Below are positions 61,814-64,000 of a stretch of DNA of 64,000 nt, one piece after another. How positions within the stretch are numbered: position 1 is the first letter of the stretch; each line of letters starts with the position of its first letter. A model generated the notes under the pieces. The model searched no databases and had not been told where the DNA came from. It saw nothing but the letters and a program-made list of their open reading frames with translations. Source of the DNA: Pseudomonadota bacterium (GTDB lineage: Bacteria; Pseudomonadota; Alphaproteobacteria; Rhizobiales; Xanthobacteraceae); assembly GCA_023387735.1 (NCBI GenBank), contig JAEWHP010000012.1:186001-250000 (forward strand). Direction: 5' to 3'. The translations under genes were made by a program, and so were the position numbers.

Positions 61814-62188
61814 GGCGCTAAACTAGTGCGGCAAGCGGAGGTGACAAAGGCCCGGCTGGCGCAGATCAGGCCCGCGCCTGTGGGGAAAGCGGCGATCGCA
61901 GCACCGCACGCATTGGGATGAAATATGACAAATATATCAATACTCAAGCTTCCCACAGTCGAAAATCGTTCCGAGTGCCATCATCTTCACTTCTAAATAA
62001 CTGATTTTATTATATAAAATTCTATGCCGCCTTAGCCCACCAACTTACTAAGAGGGGCTCACCGCTGGCTCTATTTACCTCTGTTGGGCAATTTCCCACC
62101 ATTGATGGGCTATTTGGGGCGCCGTCTTTGGCTTATTTTAGCTGATGGCCGCTAGGCCTGATGCCCGCCCATTGGAGCCCTGCGAGCC
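61814..62188. other. AT-rich intergenic region upstream of metF
   Basis: About 375 bases without a gene. 61920-62040 is much richer in A and T than the rest of the window (for example TTTTATTATATAAAATTC, a near-palindrome at about 62005-62023). 62090-62170 carries three related heptamers, GATGGGC (62104), GATGGCC (62144) and GATGCCC (62160), with GGGCAATTTCCC nearby. It is likely the metF promoter and operator region. I see no known SAM or SAH riboswitch in it. Confidence 0.5.
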
Positions 62189-63103
62189 ATGACCGAATTT
62201 ACGCCTCCCGCATACGACGGCCAGCGCGCGCTCCATTCGCCGAAGATATCCTTCGAGTTCTTCCCGCCCAAGACCGAGGAGATGGAGCGCAGCCTGTGGG
62301 AGACCGTCAACCGGCTGGCGCCGCTTGCGCCCAATTTCGTCTCGGTGACCTACGGCGCCGGCGGATCCACCCGTGAGCGCACCCATTCGACCATTGCCCG
62401 CATCCTGAAGGAGACCAGCCTGGTGCCGGCCGCCCATTTGACCTGCGTCGGCGCGCCTAAGGGCGAGATCGACGACGTGGTGGCGCGCTATCACGAGATC
62501 GGCGTCCGCCACATCGTGGCGCTACGCGGCGACCCCACCACCGGCATCGGCACCGCCTATCATGCCCATCCCGACGGCTATCAGAGTTCGCCCGACCTGA
62601 TCGAAGGCATCAAGAAGCGCTTTCCCGATATTGAAATCTCGGTGTCAGCCTATCCCGAGAAGCATCCTGAAAGCCCCACGATCGACGCCGACGTCGATAT
62701 GCTCAAGGCCAAGGTCGATGCCGGCGCGAGCCGCGCCATCACACAAGTATTCTTCGATAACGACCTCTACTTCCGCTACCTCGATCGCGTCCGCGCGCGC
62801 GGCATCGATATTCCGGTCGTGCCCGGCATCATGCCGATGCACAATTTCAAGCAGGCGCGTGGCTTCGTGACCCGCGCGGGCACGACGGTGCCGAACTGGC
62901 TGGCGGAAAAATTTGAAGGCCTCGACGAAGACGCCGAAACGCGCAAGCTCGTCGCCGCCACCGTCGCCGCCGGCCAGGTGCACAAGCTCGCCAAGCACGG
63001 CGTCGATACCTTTCATTTTTACACCATGAACCGCGCGGACCTCGTGTTCGCGATCAGCCATCTGCTGGGCATCCGCCCCAATGGCGCACAGAAAGCCGCC
63101 TGA
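62189..63103 (+). CDS. metF: 5,10-methylenetetrahydrofolate reductase
   Basis: A 304-residue flavoprotein with ISFEFFPPKTEEMERSLWET at the start, VSVTYGAGGSTRERT, HIVALRGDPTTG and QVFFDNDLYFRYLDRV. It makes 5-methyl-THF for methionine synthesis. metH starts 4 bases after its stop, so the two form an operon for the last step of methionine synthesis. Confidence 0.97.
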   Translation: MTEFTPPAYDGQRALHSPKISFEFFPPKTEEMERSLWETVNRLAPLAPNFVSVTYGAGGSTRERTHSTIARILKETSLVPAAHLTCVGAPKGEIDDVVARYHEIGVRHIVALRGDPTTGIGTAYHAHPDGYQSSPDLIEGIKKRFPDIEISVSAYPEKHPESPTIDADVDMLKAKVDAGASRAITQVFFDNDLYFRYLDRVRARGIDIPVVPGIMPMHNFKQARGFVTRAGTTVPNWLAEKFEGLDEDAETRKLVAATVAAGQVHKLAKHGVDTFHFYTMNRADLVFAISHLLGIRPNGAQKAA

Positions 63104-63107
63104 TCCG

Positions 63108-64000
63108 ATGACGTCGCCAGTTTCACCCAAGCGAACCGCCCTGCTCGCCGCCGCCCGCGAACGCATCCTGGTGCTCGATGGCGCCATGGGCACGATGATC
63201 CAGGGCCTGCAGTTTGACGAGGCCGCGTTCCGCGGCGCACGCTTTTCGGATTTTCACCGCGATGTTCGCGGCAATAACGACCTGCTGATCCTGACGCAGC
63301 CGAAAGCGATCGAGGATATCCACGCGGCGTACCTGCGCGCCGGCGCCGACATCGTCGCGACCAACACGTTCTCCTCGACCTCGATCGCGCAGGCCGACTA
63401 CGACATGTCGGAGCTCGCCTACGAACTCAACCGCGACGGCGCAAAGCTCGCCCGCGCCGCGGCCGAGCGCGTCAGCGCCGAGGACGGCAAGCCGCGTTTC
63501 GTCGCGGGCGCGCTGGGCCCGACCAACCGCACCGCCTCGATCTCGCCTGATGTTTCCAACCCCGGCTATCGCGCCGTCACCTTCGACGACCTGCGCAAGT
63601 CCTACGGCGAACAGATCAACGGCCTGCTCGACGGCGGCGCCGATCTGCTGCTGGTCGAAACCATCTTCGATACGTTGAACGCCAAGGCGGCGCTCTACGC
63701 GATTGCGGAAATTACCGAGGAACGCGGCATCGACGTGCCCGTGATGATCTCCGGCACCATCACCGACAAGTCCGGCCGCCTGCTGTCGGGGCAATTGCCG
63801 GAAGCGTTCTGGAATTCGGTGCGCCACGCCAAGCCGGTCACCATCGGCTTCAATTGCGCGCTCGGCGCCGAAGATCTGCGCGCCCATATTGCCGACATCG
63901 GCCGCGTCGCCGATACGCTGGTCTGCGCCTATCCGAATGCCGGGCTTCCCAACGAGTTCGGCCAGTACGACGAGAGTCCCGAATACATGGCGCGGCTGAT
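63108..64000 (+). CDS. metH: Methionine synthase MetH, N-terminal part (gene continues past the window)
   Basis: An open frame from ATG 63108 to the end of the window (297 residues). It begins with the homocysteine-binding domain: RILVLDGAMGTMIQGL, GNNDLLILTQPKAIEDIH, ATNTFSSTSIAQADY, GALGPTNRTASISPDV, and the zinc-ligand region with GFNCALGAEDLR. The cobalamin-dependent enzyme transfers the methyl group of 5-methyl-THF to homocysteine. The folate, cobalamin and activation domains lie outside the window. Confidence 0.95.
   Translation, partial: MTSPVSPKRTALLAAARERILVLDGAMGTMIQGLQFDEAAFRGARFSDFHRDVRGNNDLLILTQPKAIEDIHAAYLRAGADIVATNTFSSTSIAQADYDMSELAYELNRDGAKLARAAAERVSAEDGKPRFVAGALGPTNRTASISPDVSNPGYRAVTFDDLRKSYGEQINGLLDGGADLLLVETIFDTLNAKAALYAIAEITEERGIDVPVMISGTITDKSGRLLSGQLPEAFWNSVRHAKPVTIGFNCALGAEDLRAHIADIGRVADTLVCAYPNAGLPNEFGQYDESPEYMARL

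Noticed and set aside
61814..62188. SAM or SAH riboswitch before metF
   Set aside because: None of the conserved cores of the known classes could be recognised in the region.

Overview
The window is a GC-rich alphaproteobacterial chromosome segment. Gene content and protein resemblance point to a Bradyrhizobium-like member of the Nitrobacteraceae: the phyR/nepR/ecfG stress locus, a CycM-type membrane cytochrome c, a joined urt-ure cluster, a tad pilus locus and Bradyrhizobium-style palindromic intergenic repeats. No insertion sequence, prophage, tRNA, rRNA or CRISPR array was seen. The first gene (cysNC) and the last (metH) are cut by the window edges.

Layout. 1-3.8 kb: sulfate activation (cysNC) and malate synthase G. 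3.8-15 kb: a general stress response neighbourhood. The core regulators PhyR, NepR and EcfG lie at 10.9-12.7 kb, followed by a 27-residue membrane peptide and an HRXXN-type sensor kinase. Upstream are envelope and stress genes (CsbD-like, a 53-residue membrane protein, DUF2865 protein, L,D-transpeptidase, AI-2E-family transporter, DUF883 and holin-like proteins). Reading the intergenic DNA, I find six exact GGAAC-N16/17-CGTT promoters in this stretch, each pointing at one of these genes, plus one-mismatch versions before phyR and nepR. The cluster therefore looks like a compact EcfG regulon.

15-27.7 kb: one long leftward urea unit, urtABCDE (urea ABC importer), ureDAB, a MESH1/SpoT-type HD hydrolase, ureC, two ABM-domain proteins, then ureE, ureF and ureG. 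A sigma-54-type promoter sits before urtA, consistent with nitrogen control. The HD gene is joined to ureB and ureC by GTGA stop-start overlaps. 28-30.5 kb: a DEAD-box helicase, an IF-1 with an Arg/Gly tail, and a cold-shock protein.

30.6-48 kb: Tad/Flp pilus genes (tadG- and tadE-like, a secretin-N protein, flp, cpaA, tadC, tadB, cpaF, cpaE, cpaD, cpaC, cpaB, tadD). Interleaved are two near-identical sterol-desaturase-family proteins flanking a GT-C-like membrane protein, and a second GT-C-like protein between flp and cpaA. Four Tad start regions carry one-mismatch CtrA-type boxes.

48-64 kb: mostly housekeeping genes: an M17 aminopeptidase with an NlpC/P60 hydrolase, a Yej-type peptide ABC importer with two binding proteins, cycM, kdsB, pheA, a luciferase-like oxidoreductase, metF and the start of metH. 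Seven palindromic repeats in at least three families are scattered between genes.
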